DNA of 64,000 nucleotides, taken from positions 135,956 through 199,955 of the forward strand of contig NZ_SJSN01000002.1 of the NCBI RefSeq assembly GCF_004331675.1, read 5' to 3'. This document shows, one piece after another, positions 37,146 through 46,183 of the stretch. Every line of letters starts with the position of its first letter. Positions within the stretch are counted from its first letter, which is position 1. The stretch is from Pedobacter frigidisoli (GTDB lineage: Bacteria; Bacteroidota; Bacteroidia; Sphingobacteriales; Sphingobacteriaceae). The notes beneath the pieces are model-generated. The model did not search any database. It was not told where the DNA came from and saw only the letters and a program-made list of their open reading frames with translations. A program made the translations under genes and the position numbers.

Positions 37146-37904
37146 ATGCACACCAAGCTAAAACCCATTTTACTGTTAAGTTTCATTCTCGTTTGCCATA
37201 CTGCGTTTGCCCAATCGAAAAAACTAGTTAAAAGTTTTAAGCTTGGTGCTGTAGGTTATGGTTTGTACGAAAGCCAAAAACTCTCAAAATCTGTAACAGA
37301 TACTACTTTTTACCTTGTATATCGTGTGGGCAAAGTAAAAATGGTTGCCAAAGAAATTAAAGCAGTTTACCATAAAAATTTTGGCGATACATTGGTGTCT
37401 TCAACCTATAAAATCGATAAAAATTCGATTGTTTTTTATCAAGATACTTGGAATGCTTTTTATCATCGCATTTACACGTAAAATAAAAGTGGCTTGCTAA
37501 GCTTTAAATCTAATTTAGTACCTGTGGTACAAGCACCATCGGCGCCTGTTACGGCATCACCTGTTTCTGCACCAGATTATGGTAATACAGGTCATCCAAC
37601 CGAGGTAGATATTATGCCCGAATTTCCTGGTGGGATGACTGCCTTGAGAAAATACATAAGCAATAATCTTCAATATCCAGACGAGGCGCAAGAAAACGAG
37701 GTCTCGGGAACGGTTTATGCAAAGTTTGTAATTACCAAAGATGGCAGCGTTGCAAACATAGAAATAGAAAGGAAACTGGGTTACGGTTGCGACCAAGAAG
37801 TAATTAGAATTTTAAGAAGAATGCCCAAATGGAGCCCTGGAAAATTGAAAGGCAAAGCGGTTAATTACCTGTATAGGATGCCGATAAGGTTTGCTCTGCA
37901 ATAA
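37146..37904 (+). pseudogene. Secreted TonB C-terminal domain protein gene with in-frame TAA
   Basis: Signal peptide MHTKLKPILLLSFILVCHTAFAQ, an N-terminal domain of about 85 residues (LVKSFKLGAVGYGLYESQ, FYLVYRVGKVKMV), then TAA at 37479-37481 after YHRIYT. The same frame continues without another stop for 140 codons: a Pro/Ala-rich linker and a TonB C-terminal domain (MPEFPGGMTALRKYISNNLQ, YPDEAQENEVSGTVYAKFVI, DGSVANIEIERKLGYGCDQE). One base change (CAA or AAA to TAA) explains the break. In intact homologues this is one protein. The 3' part may still be translated from TTG 37494 but would lack a signal peptide. Confidence 0.8.
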
Positions 37905-37916
37905 AATTAAAACATA

Positions 37917-38471
37917 ATGGTTATACTTAAAAAGATTTTCAAGGTTTTTGTTATTCTCATTTTTGTTGTAATTGGCATCGGTCTTTTATTGGTCGCTTTT
38001 GTTTGGGGCTCGATGAAATGGAATAGACATTCGAAAGAAAAAGAAGCTATTCGTTATCAAAAAGAAGTATGCGACACCATAAAAACAGTAGACGGGAAAT
38101 TTGAAATAAAGTTTTTGGATTTTAGTAAAAAAGAGCTTAATAAAATTCATTTTTACCTGCAACAAGATAAACTATTGGTAAAAGATACAGTAGTAAAAGT
38201 AGATTTTAAAAACAACACATATTCAAATAGTGTAATATTTCCATTCAAAAATTTTAACATCAACGACCGTATTATCGTAGAAATTGGTAAAAGATATTTT
38301 ATTCTATCGGGTATAAAATACAAGGCTTATTACAATTACGGCATGTTTGGACCAGTGGGCAATCGCGATTGCAAAAATGAAGGTTTCGAGACCATAAATG
38401 GCGAACCGGCGGGCTTCGGGACTTTAGTGAAAGAATTTGGATTGTTAAATTATCAATTGCCGCCTTGGTAA
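37917..38471 (+). CDS. Hypothetical membrane-anchored protein
   Basis: 184 aa. One N-terminal TM (IFKVFVILIFVVIGIGLLLVAFVW), then a soluble strand-rich domain (KFEIKFLDFSKKELNKIHFY, NDRIIVEIGKRYFILSG, YNYGMFGPVGNRDCKNEGFE). Family not recognised. It follows the TonB-like pseudogene by 12 bp and probably shares its transcript. Confidence 0.75.
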   Translation: MVILKKIFKVFVILIFVVIGIGLLLVAFVWGSMKWNRHSKEKEAIRYQKEVCDTIKTVDGKFEIKFLDFSKKELNKIHFYLQQDKLLVKDTVVKVDFKNNTYSNSVIFPFKNFNINDRIIVEIGKRYFILSGIKYKAYYNYGMFGPVGNRDCKNEGFETINGEPAGFGTLVKEFGLLNYQLPPW

Positions 38472-38579
38472 AGGGTTATGGAAATATAAAGAATATGCTT
38501 GATAATTAATAGTTCTATTTTTGCACGATATCTGCTATGCAATTTTAACACAATCCGCATCATCATACCAAAAAGAGAA

Positions 38580-40108
38580 ATGAAAAAACTAACGTTCATA
38601 TTCACCTTAATTTTGTCTTTCGCCAACCTATTTTTTAAAGCCAGCGAATGTTACCATTACCACACTATAAAGGAGAGCAAGTTGGTGCGCTTAGCTGGTA
38701 AAAACTATTTGCAGGTCACCATAAAAGATCCAGATAATATTACTTACGTATCACAACAACGTTACCTCATAAAAAACATAAATCACCATTAACAATGGTT
38801 TTTGATGATGAAAAAGCCTTGATAGTTAGAGACAATCAATTTTATTACTTGGTGGCCAAAGAATTACCTTATGAAAAGCCAATAGTTGCTCAAAAAATAT
38901 GCGTAGTTAGTCCGCTCGTTAAGGTAAAAAATAGCCGATTGATACGTTTTAATCGCAAATGGCACTACATTATACCCAACAGTTTTGTTAAGCAAGGCTT
39001 TGATGATGTGTTGTTAACCAAATTACCTACAGATTTTAAAATTGTGTACAGCATTAATCGTGATAAGGGAGCCAATTATTTAATTAAAAGCAACAAGCAG
39101 GTAGCTGGGGTAAACATCAGTATCGATTATAAAAACAATGCTTACAGCTACAATCCCATACCAAAATTAAATCCTCTTTCTACAGTTTTTACTTCAGCCC
39201 AAGATGATGTAGATGATAATTTTTTGCGAGATGACCGCAATTTCTACCTTATAAATTACGATTTGAATTTTAGAGACGTTACGAGCCAATTTATTAAAGA
39301 GAAAAAGACTGGCTTTAATAAAATGAGCATCAATTTCAATAGTTTTCACGAAGCCATTTTTAGCGATGGCAGTAATACTTTATGGATTTATTTTAAAGAC
39401 GGAATTAGTTTAAGCGATGGTACCGACCCAAATTTTATGCCGATAGAGGCTAAATTTTTAAATGCTGATAACAAAATTATTGTTTACGACGGAAAATATT
39501 ATACTGATGGTTGGGCAGCTGCAAACGAAGTTGATAACGTAGATTTAAGCAAGGTAAATGATAAAGCAAGTTTGGTTTTGTTACCCGACGGTCCTTATGC
39601 TGATAAATATCAATGTTATCGGATAGAAAATTACTGTTTATTGCCCGATGGTCCCTTGCCAGCTATCGATAAAATGCAAAAACTGTCTGCAATTTCATCT
39701 TATGGTTCTTCTATGCCGGCTTTGCGGGTAAGCCAAAATTTTATTTATAGGGAAGAAAACACCGATAGCATCAGTCATACGTCTGCGGTAAAATTTTTAG
39801 TAAAAGCCTATGCTTTTGATGATAAGATACTGATAGAAAATAAGCTGATAGATAATCCCGCAAACCGCGAAAAAATGGTTTTTATAGGTGCATTGGCCAA
39901 TGTAATTGTGCCTTGCGATGGCGGAAGAGGACAAAATCATGCAGTAATAGTAAAATACCGCTATTTTTTTAAAAATGATAAAACCATTTATACCTATTAC
40001 AGTAGCGAGAATAACTTGCAGGTTTTAAGCGATTGTAAACCAGGCGAAATTAAGGTTGATAATTTTGATGACCTACAAAAATTGGCAAAATTGATTGTGA
40101 AAAAATAG
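38580..40108 (+). pseudogene. Secreted DKNxF-repeat protein gene with frameshift (paralogue of 44907-45763)
   Basis: From ATG 38580: signal peptide MKKLTFIFTLILSFANLFFK ending near ASEC, then reading stops at 38790-38792 (TAA). The next frame continues without a stop from about 38783 (SPLTMVFDDEKALIVRDNQF) to 40108, 440 residues more. The join aligns with the paralogue at 44907 (KQQNVLLNYIDVS... LMFSDKNGFYIL), showing one gene with a single-base loss near 38784. The long part has many short repeats with a D-x-x-x-FY pattern (DDRNFYLINYD, DGKYYTDG, DNQFYYL), similar to 'DKNN' proteins. Intact length would be about 509 aa. ATG 38795 might still start a cytosolic fragment. Confidence 0.78.
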
Positions 40109-40134
40109 GTTAACAGCCTTTAAATTATTAAAAA

Positions 40135-40530
40135 ATGACTAAGCCTTGGTTTATTAAACATTTTGGAGCGGTAACAGCTTTGCCCATTTTATTTTTAATA
40201 ATGTGCTTAAATTTCTTAGAAATTAATTTCAGATATAACAATCAGTCGTGTTTACGAAATGGGATTGAGTTAATGGTTTTGATGGTATTCAGCTATTTCA
40301 TCGTTAAAAAACTGTATAAAAAGTACCCAAAAGCAATATTGTTATATTTTGTCATTTCTCTATTCTTAGCACCAAACCTTTTCATCAGTTTTACCCATTC
40401 GTGGCTGGTAAATGCGCTTAAAAATGCTTACGAACCCAACAATGACTTTTTATGGGTTATCATTTTGCCTCTATCACTTGTTTTTGCATTGGCTTGGAGT
40501 TTTATGTTCGATTTATTTAAAAACAAATGA
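40135..40530 (+). CDS. Small integral membrane protein
   Basis: 131 aa with four hydrophobic segments (LPILFLIMCLNFLEINF, IELMVLMVFSYFIVKKLY, AILLYFVISLFLAPNLFI, FLWVIILPLSLVFALAWSF). No recognised family. Its stop overlaps the next small gene by four bases (ATGA). Confidence 0.75.
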   Translation: MTKPWFIKHFGAVTALPILFLIMCLNFLEINFRYNNQSCLRNGIELMVLMVFSYFIVKKLYKKYPKAILLYFVISLFLAPNLFISFTHSWLVNALKNAYEPNNDFLWVIILPLSLVFALAWSFMFDLFKNK

Positions 40531-40712
40531 TACTATTTCTGCTCTTCTTTATTTTGCCCTTACCGCTTCTTATTTGGCTTTTTATTAGGAGCAAAAGCCG
40601 AAGAACCAAGTGGTTTCTGGTAGATTTGTTATGGTTTTTTTTGAAAAACAAAGTTAATGCTCATCGGTTTATCCAGCCCTGCTATCCTTTCTGCCGTTTT
40701 TGTTACAAGTAA
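40527..40712 (+). CDS. Small membrane protein, 3' end probably replaced by a repeat element
   Basis: 61 aa: MILFLLFFILPLPLLIWLFI followed by a basic loop RSKSRRTKW and FLVDLLWFFLKNK. From about 40640 the sequence runs into a dispersed repeat (CATCGGTTTATCCAGCCCTGC), so the last 20 codons are repeat sequence rather than original gene. Overlap with the previous gene supports that the start is real. Confidence 0.5.
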   Translation: MILFLLFFILPLPLLIWLFIRSKSRRTKWFLVDLLWFFLKNKVNAHRFIQPCYPFCRFCYK

Positions 40713-40755
40713 ATTGAATTGACATTTAAACGGCATTCATCCTATCAGGTTTATT
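40640..40755 (+). repeat. Dispersed REP/MITE-like element, diverged copy
   Basis: CATCGGTTTATCCAGCCCTG on the left and TCCTATCAGGTTTATTTAAC on the right match the ends of the family; the inside contains AACGGCATT and TGCCGTTTT that can pair. It overlaps the end of the small gene at 40527-40712. Confidence 0.6.
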
Positions 40756-40872
40756 TAACTTAGGTTCATTCAAAAAATTCAGGTTTCTCCTCAAATTATC
40801 GGGTATAACTTAAATGGTTGCGATGTACTGAAGCCATTTCTGTTTTTCTACTTCTATCCCTATAGGGAATAG

Positions 40873-40904
40873 CGAATAATAATTCAATCCCAGCGAATTG
40901 TAAT
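40873..40904. promoter_or_regulatory. 21-bp-period direct repeat (LytTR-like site) 4
   Basis: CGAATAATAAT at 40873-40883 and CGAATTGTAAT at 40894-40904. A TTTG (-33-like) begins 6 bp later at 40910. Confidence 0.7.
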
Positions 40905-40909
40905 CGAAG

Positions 40910-40939
40910 TTTGTAAATTCTTAATAAATGATTTACTTG
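40910..40939 (+). promoter_or_regulatory. Bacteroidota-type promoter after direct repeat 4
   Basis: TTTG (40910-40913), 18 bp, then TTTACTTG (40932-40939), close to TTTG-N19-TAnnTTTG. It ends 18 bp before ATG 40958. With the direct repeat immediately upstream, the layout is that of an activator-dependent promoter. Confidence 0.55.
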
Positions 40940-40957
40940 TATCATCAATTAGTATAA

Positions 40958-42196
40958 ATGAAAAACTTATTAATATTCACCGCAGTCATTTTATTTTTTT
41001 TTAGCTCTTGTGCCCAAGAGAAAACAAAGGAGAAAACCATTGCCGATGGCCAAACCAAGCAAAATGCAATTGACCAGCTGATAGAGAATATAAATATTTT
41101 CAAGTCAATGTTAATTCATGAGAAATTCGAGCCCGAAACCATTGGTGCTAATAATCAATATCATGATTATGAAACCATTACACAAAAAGTATTTGATAGA
41201 GACCATATTACATTTTCTTATCAATACCCAAATACCCAAATTGTAATTGAGTATCCTAAATTTGATGTAGAAAATATATTGGCTAATGGATATGAGTTTA
41301 CAACAGATTTTGATAATCATATTAAAGCCCCAAAAATTACACCTACAACCATTTATTATGCTGATGGAACAGTTACAAACGCAAAAGATTTAAATGTAAA
41401 ACAACAAACCCAACCAATTAGCGATTATGAGTTTTACATAAAGGGATATAAGGTGATTAAAGCAATTATTTATGCTGTTGAAACTAATTTTTACAAAGAA
41501 AAAGAATACGCCATTACCAATGAGAAGCAGGTTTTGGTAACGCCACTAGGTAAAATTGAAGTGAGGACTTTTAAAAAAAATGGGATAGCCTTAAAAGTGC
41601 CCGGTTTATTAAAAGACAAGTTAAAAATTTTAGCCCAAGATAAGAGCAGCAAATATTTGAGTACGATTGGTACTTATTACGGAAATACTGAAGATTTAGA
41701 TATTGAGTTAAAAATGTTTATTGATAAACTCGAAAAAGTAAAAGAACAATTAAATCAAGGTAAAATAAATTACAAAGAAGTACTTGAAAATTATTCGTGG
41801 AAGAAAGTTAGCGATGAATTAAATACAAAGAAAAAAACTCTTCTATTAGGTCAATCTTTTAGTGCCGAAATTAGTAAAGTCAAATTGATGGTATTAGATA
41901 CTACTGAAACAGAACAAAAAATTTATCAACTGACATCAGTTAAACCCTTATTGAATAATGGAAGAACAAGTTTGATAGGCCAGCAGGAAAAATTTGGGTA
42001 TGCTATTGCACAAGATGTCTCTAAAAAATTTGGGGTAATTGATTTGCAAGGTAATTGGCTGATTAAGCCTACTTTCTATGAATTATCATTAACTAATAGA
42101 CAGAACATTTTTAGCGGTAAAAAAGAAAATGCAGACCAGTTTAATGATTATCTGTTAAATAAAGAGACTAAAATCTTAAGCGTAATAAAAGAATAG
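40958..42196 (+). CDS. Lipoprotein with C-terminal WG-like motif
   Basis: 412 aa. Signal peptide with lipobox FSSC-AQEK. Helical and strand segments of no known family until the C-terminus, where KFGVIDLQGNWLIKPTFYEL matches the WG repeat (KYGVIDKxGKxVIPPxYDxI) found in many Bacteroidota outer-membrane proteins. Anchored in the envelope. First gene after direct repeat 4, with further small envelope genes downstream. Confidence 0.8.
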   Translation: MKNLLIFTAVILFFFSSCAQEKTKEKTIADGQTKQNAIDQLIENINIFKSMLIHEKFEPETIGANNQYHDYETITQKVFDRDHITFSYQYPNTQIVIEYPKFDVENILANGYEFTTDFDNHIKAPKITPTTIYYADGTVTNAKDLNVKQQTQPISDYEFYIKGYKVIKAIIYAVETNFYKEKEYAITNEKQVLVTPLGKIEVRTFKKNGIALKVPGLLKDKLKILAQDKSSKYLSTIGTYYGNTEDLDIELKMFIDKLEKVKEQLNQGKINYKEVLENYSWKKVSDELNTKKKTLLLGQSFSAEISKVKLMVLDTTETEQKIYQLTSVKPLLNNGRTSLIGQQEKFGYAIAQDVSKKFGVIDLQGNWLIKPTFYELSLTNRQNIFSGKKENADQFNDYLLNKETKILSVIKE

Positions 42197-42349
42197 CTAC
42201 ATAAAGGACGCTATAATGAATAAATAACTTAAACTTCCTGCAAATTTCAATTGAAACTACAATGCCTTTTTCTTTTATCAATGATGCACATGCAGATTTT
42301 GCCGAAACTCTGGGTAGAGATGATTTTTACAAAGATTTATAATAACATT

Positions 42350-42793
42350 ATGAATAAAATTTTTTGTTTGATATTATTAGTTTTATTAAGTGCTTGCCAT
42401 CAACGAGTAGCAAAAACGGAGGGTATAAATTTTAATGAATGCAATTTTTATTATGAAAACCAAAACAAATGGATTTCTACAACTAATGATGCAAAACAGT
42501 TTTTAGAGCTAGATAGTGCATTATTAACCAACCCAACCTATGTAAAACAGTTAGACAGTACATACAGCAAAAAGGCGCAATATATTTTCATCATTGGCGG
42601 AGGATATTTTTATGCACAAGCTAAAGAAATGAAAGCGGAAATTAAGCATGACACGTTGTACATCATCTGGAATGAACCTAACGGAATGTGTCCTCCAACT
42701 GGGGAGAGAAGTCAAACCAATATGTGTTTGGAAATTGATAAGGTTTTATATCCTAATTACAAGAATTTTAAAATTGTAATATCACAGCAATAA
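42350..42793 (+). CDS. Hypothetical lipoprotein
   Basis: 147 aa from ATG 42350, chosen because it gives the signal peptide MNKIFCLILLVLLSAC with lipobox LSAC; the frame extends upstream without such a start. Mature part EGINFNECNFYYENQNKW ... YIIWNEPNGMCPPTGERSQT with four Cys. No family recognised. The preceding 150 bp holds a 27-codon frame (42261-42344) that could be a gene remnant but is too short to call. Confidence 0.7.
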   Translation: MNKIFCLILLVLLSACHQRVAKTEGINFNECNFYYENQNKWISTTNDAKQFLELDSALLTNPTYVKQLDSTYSKKAQYIFIIGGGYFYAQAKEMKAEIKHDTLYIIWNEPNGMCPPTGERSQTNMCLEIDKVLYPNYKNFKIVISQQ

Positions 42794-42805
42794 AAGTTTA
42801 CCCAA

Positions 42806-43654
42806 TTGAAACAAAGAAAATTACTTAGTCAGCGGCACCCGTTTTTATATTTTTTGGCTGTTTGGGCAAGGCGATTAAAACGCCAATTGGAATGGGTTTT
42901 TGATGGTAAAAAATATGCAAAATCCAAAACTGATGCTAAACTAGAATTCAGAATTAAAAAACACCAATCAGTTTTACTGAAAAAGCTTGGCGAAAATAAC
43001 GAGCAGCTGCAATTGAACAAAGTTACAAATCTTAAAATTGCTGCAGCGAAAATTAATGGTATCATTATTAAACCTGGCGAAACATTTTCTTATTGTAAAT
43101 TGGTGGGTTTGCCTACCAAAAAGAAAGGTTATCTATTGGGAATGGAGCTATCATTCGGCGAAGCAAAAGCAGGCATTGGTGGCGGAATTTGCCAAATTTC
43201 TAACCTTATCCATTGGTTGGTTATTCACAGTCCGTTAACGGTTACCGAACGCCGCCACCATTCTTTCGACCCTTTCCCCGATGATGGCAGAGTTTTGCCT
43301 TTCGGCAGTGGTGCAACTGTTTTTTACAATTATATCGATTATCAGTTTATAAACAACACCGAGCATAATTTCCAAATCAATTTATGGTTTACCGATAAGT
43401 GTTTGGAGGGCGAATTGCGAATAGATACCGAATTGGATTATGCTTATCACGTAATAGAAAAAGAACATCAGTTTTTAAAAATAAACGGACAGTTTTATCG
43501 CAAGAATGAAATTTGGAGAGATAAACTACTCAAGTTTGAGGGCGGTAAAATCGTTGCAACAGAGCTGATAATGAAGAATTTTGCAAGGGTTACTTATGAG
43601 CCAGAAAATTATGAGGAAGTAGATGGCGAAACCAATAAGAACCTCACCCTTTGA
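42806..43654 (+). CDS. VanW family protein
   Basis: 282 aa. VanW core: NLKIAAAKINGIIIKPGETFSYCKLVGLPTKKKGYLLGM, GIGGGICQISNLIHWLVIHS, ERRHHSFDPFPDDGRVLPFG. No signal peptide. VanW occurs in some vancomycin-resistance clusters but its role is unsolved and most genomic copies have no link to resistance; here nothing else of a van cluster is present. Start is TTG 42806, which gives a basic start typical of the family (KQRKLLSQRHPFLYFLAVWA). Confidence 0.9.
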   Translation: MKQRKLLSQRHPFLYFLAVWARRLKRQLEWVFDGKKYAKSKTDAKLEFRIKKHQSVLLKKLGENNEQLQLNKVTNLKIAAAKINGIIIKPGETFSYCKLVGLPTKKKGYLLGMELSFGEAKAGIGGGICQISNLIHWLVIHSPLTVTERRHHSFDPFPDDGRVLPFGSGATVFYNYIDYQFINNTEHNFQINLWFTDKCLEGELRIDTELDYAYHVIEKEHQFLKINGQFYRKNEIWRDKLLKFEGGKIVATELIMKNFARVTYEPENYEEVDGETNKNLTL

Positions 43655-43686
43655 AAGTCTGTGGTTTTGGCTTGCACAATGCATCC

Positions 43687-43734
43687 TCCGCCGTGGCGGA
43701 AGGAAAAAAGACTGTACCTCAAACCTATAGGTTT
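43687..43734. repeat. Two short palindromes after vanW-like gene
   Basis: TCCGCC-GT-GGCGGA (43687-43700) and AAACCTATAGGTTT (43721-43734) are perfect inverted repeats. A related CATCCTCCGCTGCCGCG block occurs at 45875-45893. They may end transcription or be remnants of the repeat family. Confidence 0.45.
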
Positions 43735-43832
43735 AACCTACTTACCAAATCACTCTCTTTCAGTAGAGGAATAGTATAAAAAATGCCTGACTACCATCCT
43801 TAACAAGGTGAGGTTAGGTTGAGGTTTTTTAA

Positions 43833-43864
43833 CGAATTGTAACCCAAACCCAGCGAATTGTAAT
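43833..43864. promoter_or_regulatory. 21-bp-period direct repeat (LytTR-like site) 5
   Basis: CGAATTGTAAC at 43833-43843 and CGAATTGTAAT at 43854-43864, 56 bp before ATG 43920. A TATGTTTA box follows at about 43893. Confidence 0.68.
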
Positions 43865-43919
43865 TGGTGTAAATTGTTGTTAAGCGAAATTGTATGTTTA
43901 TATAAAACATCGCAATTTT

Positions 43920-44900
43920 ATGAAAACAAAAATATTTATTTGGGCAGTTTTCTTAGTTTCTGGATTTATCAGCAAACTTTATGCACAAGATTTCTATCCT
44001 GGAAATTTGCGTTCTATTGTTTATACCGATAAAAATAATGAAATTAAAATAAACGATTTTTACGTTAATAAAAAAGGCTTCTTGTGGTTAAACGATAGCA
44101 CTTATGCTAAAAAAGATTTGTCAGAATTAATACAAGTCACTTCAAAAAATACCGATAAATTTCTAGAGGTTCGGGTAGATTATTATCTCAAAAACAACAA
44201 TTTGGAACGTTTTATTAATCGTACCGCAAACAGGGGCTTGGATAAAACTGGTGTTGATAAATTTGAAAAAACCGATAAAGAACATTATTATAAAATTGAA
44301 GTAAAGAGAGGAGTTTTATTTGATAACAGAAAATACAATTTAATTGGTTTTACGCAACGCGATGAGGTAAATGTGGCAAAGCAAGCAACAAATAAAAAGC
44401 CCGAAAATAAGTTTGATTACAATTCAAGTTATCCTTTCCAAAATACAAGTTGGTATCTAGACACAAAAAAGGTTGATATTAAAAATAAATATGAAGATAA
44501 AAGCAAGTACATCATCTCGCTTGCAGAAGATAAAACTTCCGATGTTAAAATTGAGTTTTTGGATGATACTAATTTTAAACTAACCTTTGGGCCACCTCAA
44601 AAAAAGCAAATTTTAACGGGTAATTATAAATTATACTCGCACAATATGGGCAGTGGCTACAAAGGGGTTTATTTGAGCATAAATAATCCACCAAAAAAGC
44701 CTAAAACCAAACCTGGATATAAAGAAGCAGAATTGATAATTAATTATGCTGACACCCCAAAAAATACTGAAAACTACTTTAGATTTTGGCTTGGCTCTTT
44801 TGATTTTGAGTTAAAATTAGAAAACGGAAATCGCATTAGTTTAACCCGAGATGCGTACAATAATCCGCCAATTGACCTTGCTCCAGCTTCTATTAACTAA
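43920..44900 (+). CDS. Secreted protein of unknown function
   Basis: 326 aa from ATG 43920. Signal peptide MKTKIFIWAVFLVSGFISKLYAQ. Mature part Lys/Asn-rich, beta-strand pattern (RSIVYTDKNNEIKINDFYVN, SWYLDTKKVDI, KIEFLDDTNFKLTFGPPQKK, TGNYKLYSHNMGSGYKGVYL), which in the second half resembles a META/lipocalin-like 'F-x-D-x-x-F' barrel. Not assignable further. Ends 6 bp before the broken paralogue gene, with which it is probably co-transcribed. Confidence 0.78.
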   Translation: MKTKIFIWAVFLVSGFISKLYAQDFYPGNLRSIVYTDKNNEIKINDFYVNKKGFLWLNDSTYAKKDLSELIQVTSKNTDKFLEVRVDYYLKNNNLERFINRTANRGLDKTGVDKFEKTDKEHYYKIEVKRGVLFDNRKYNLIGFTQRDEVNVAKQATNKKPENKFDYNSSYPFQNTSWYLDTKKVDIKNKYEDKSKYIISLAEDKTSDVKIEFLDDTNFKLTFGPPQKKQILTGNYKLYSHNMGSGYKGVYLSINNPPKKPKTKPGYKEAELIINYADTPKNTENYFRFWLGSFDFELKLENGNRISLTRDAYNNPPIDLAPASIN

Positions 44901-44906
44901 CTGAAA

Positions 44907-45763
44907 ATGAAGAAATTAGATCTTGAATATTTCTGTGGATTGATGTTGCTACTGTCGTTTTCAACAACTGTTAAGGCTAGCGAATGTTATGAAAATGGAA
45001 CCAGCTCAACATTTAAAATCTTGAAAAAGAATGATGGAGTTTACTATCAATTTACCCAGAAAGACCAAAATGGTTTCAGCTATGTTAAACAGCAAAATGT
45101 GCTGCTAAATTATATTGATGTTTCAACTTATAAAGCCTTGGGCGAAGATGAAAGAACTTTGATGTTTAGCGATAAAAACGGTTTTTACATCCTCCCAAAA
45201 TTAGAACAGTACGATAAACAATCTGTTACTTATTTTAAAATTTTAAATGCAAATGCCAATCAGAAACAAATTAATGGCAGGCTATTTTTAATTAACGGCA
45301 AATGGAACTATTTAAACGCCTACGGAAAACAAGTTACCAAAATCGTTTAAATGAGCTGCCCCCAAACATCACTAATATTAAAAGTTATAGTAGTGGGTTT
45401 TATGTAAAAAGCGATAAAAACGTTTTTGTAATTAGTATTGATGATGCTTCATCGCCAAAATATAAAGTTGAGATTGTACCCGGTTTAAACCCTGCGACAA
45501 CAGTTTATTATGCTTGTAACGAACTATAAAATGAAGATTATTTGGCAGATGTTAACCATTTTTATTCTATCAGGAGACAAGGAGATTTTAATGACCTCAC
45601 ACCACAAATTTTGGCTTTAGGTTTAAAAACCAACATGAACAAGCTAAAGCTTATCGATGCAAACTCTCCATTTTGGCATTTAAATGGGCAACTGCTTAAA
45701 AAAAGGGAGGGCACTTCAATTGAGGGCAGAAATCCACTAACTGGCTTTATTATCAAACTTTGA
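44907..45763 (+). pseudogene. Secreted DKNxF-repeat protein gene, shattered and truncated (paralogue of 38580-40108)
   Basis: ATG 44907 with signal region MKKLDLEYFCGLMLLLSFST ending near ASEC, as in the paralogue. The frame stops at 45350, but alignment continues in another frame from about 45345 (NRLNELPPNITNIKSYSSGF), explained by losing one A from an A run at 45340-45344. That frame then meets TAA at 45527-45529 and goes on in the same frame (NEDYLADVNHFYSIRRQGD) to 45763. The C-terminal 220 residues of the paralogue are missing. Three lesions make function unlikely. Confidence 0.8.
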
Positions 45764-45944
45764 GAGCTTACAAATGTGTGTGCTATATAAAACTGAATGG
45801 GAATAGTCGAGTTTAAAAGGTTGTAATAATTTAAAACTAGGCTAATTTTTGATGGGTTTTCGACATTGGCTCAACATCCTCCGCTGCCGCGAATAGGAGC
45901 GAACAAAAAAAAGCTATTTCTTTTAATAAGACAGAGGCTTTCAA

Positions 45945-45976
45945 CGAATAATAACTCAACCTCAACGGATTGTAAT
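45945..45976. promoter_or_regulatory. 21-bp-period direct repeat (LytTR-like site) 6
   Basis: CGAATAATAAC at 45945-45955 and CGGATTGTAAT at 45966-45976. The 60 bp from here on (TGGTTTAATAAATT ... CAGGAAATCTTA) are nearly identical to site 7 at 47455, showing a copied promoter block. Confidence 0.65.
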
Positions 45977-46124
45977 TGGTTTAATAAATTTCTTCAGGAA
46001 ATCTTAATTGATAATAAAAACCAAAACTTGCTATAGTTTTGCATTAAATATTTGCGAACTACATCGATATCGAAAATTATAGAATGCCCGATTTATGAGG
46101 TTGTTAATAAATTATGGGAGTTTC

Positions 46125-46165
46125 AAATTATCGAAACTTGCAATTTTATCAAGTTTCGATAATTT
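46125..46165. promoter_or_regulatory. Perfect 16-bp inverted repeat upstream of AAA-DUF4143 gene
   Basis: AAATTATCGAAACTTG (46125-46140), 9-bp spacer, CAAGTTTCGATAATTT (46150-46165); all 16 positions pair. TATCTTTA (46173-46180) downstream resembles a -7 box, and ATG 46184 is 18 bp past the repeat. Likely an operator for the ATPase's own winged-helix region. The rest of 45764-46183 holds the direct repeat 6 and a hairpin-rich fragment. Confidence 0.75.
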
Positions 46166-46183
46166 ATTATCTATCTTTATCTA

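Noticed and set aside
42261..42344. 27-codon frame (MPFSFINDAHADFAETLGRD...) before the lipoprotein gene
   Set aside because: Reads like a protein fragment but is too short and isolated to support.
42806..43654. Vancomycin resistance cluster
   Set aside because: Only a VanW-type gene is present; no vanHAX, vanRS or related ligase nearby.
27733..45529. Stop-codon reassignment or programmed read-through for the in-frame stops
   Set aside because: The stops differ (TAA and TAG), several neighbours are frameshifted, and other genes use TAA/TAG normally; decay or sequence errors are simpler.
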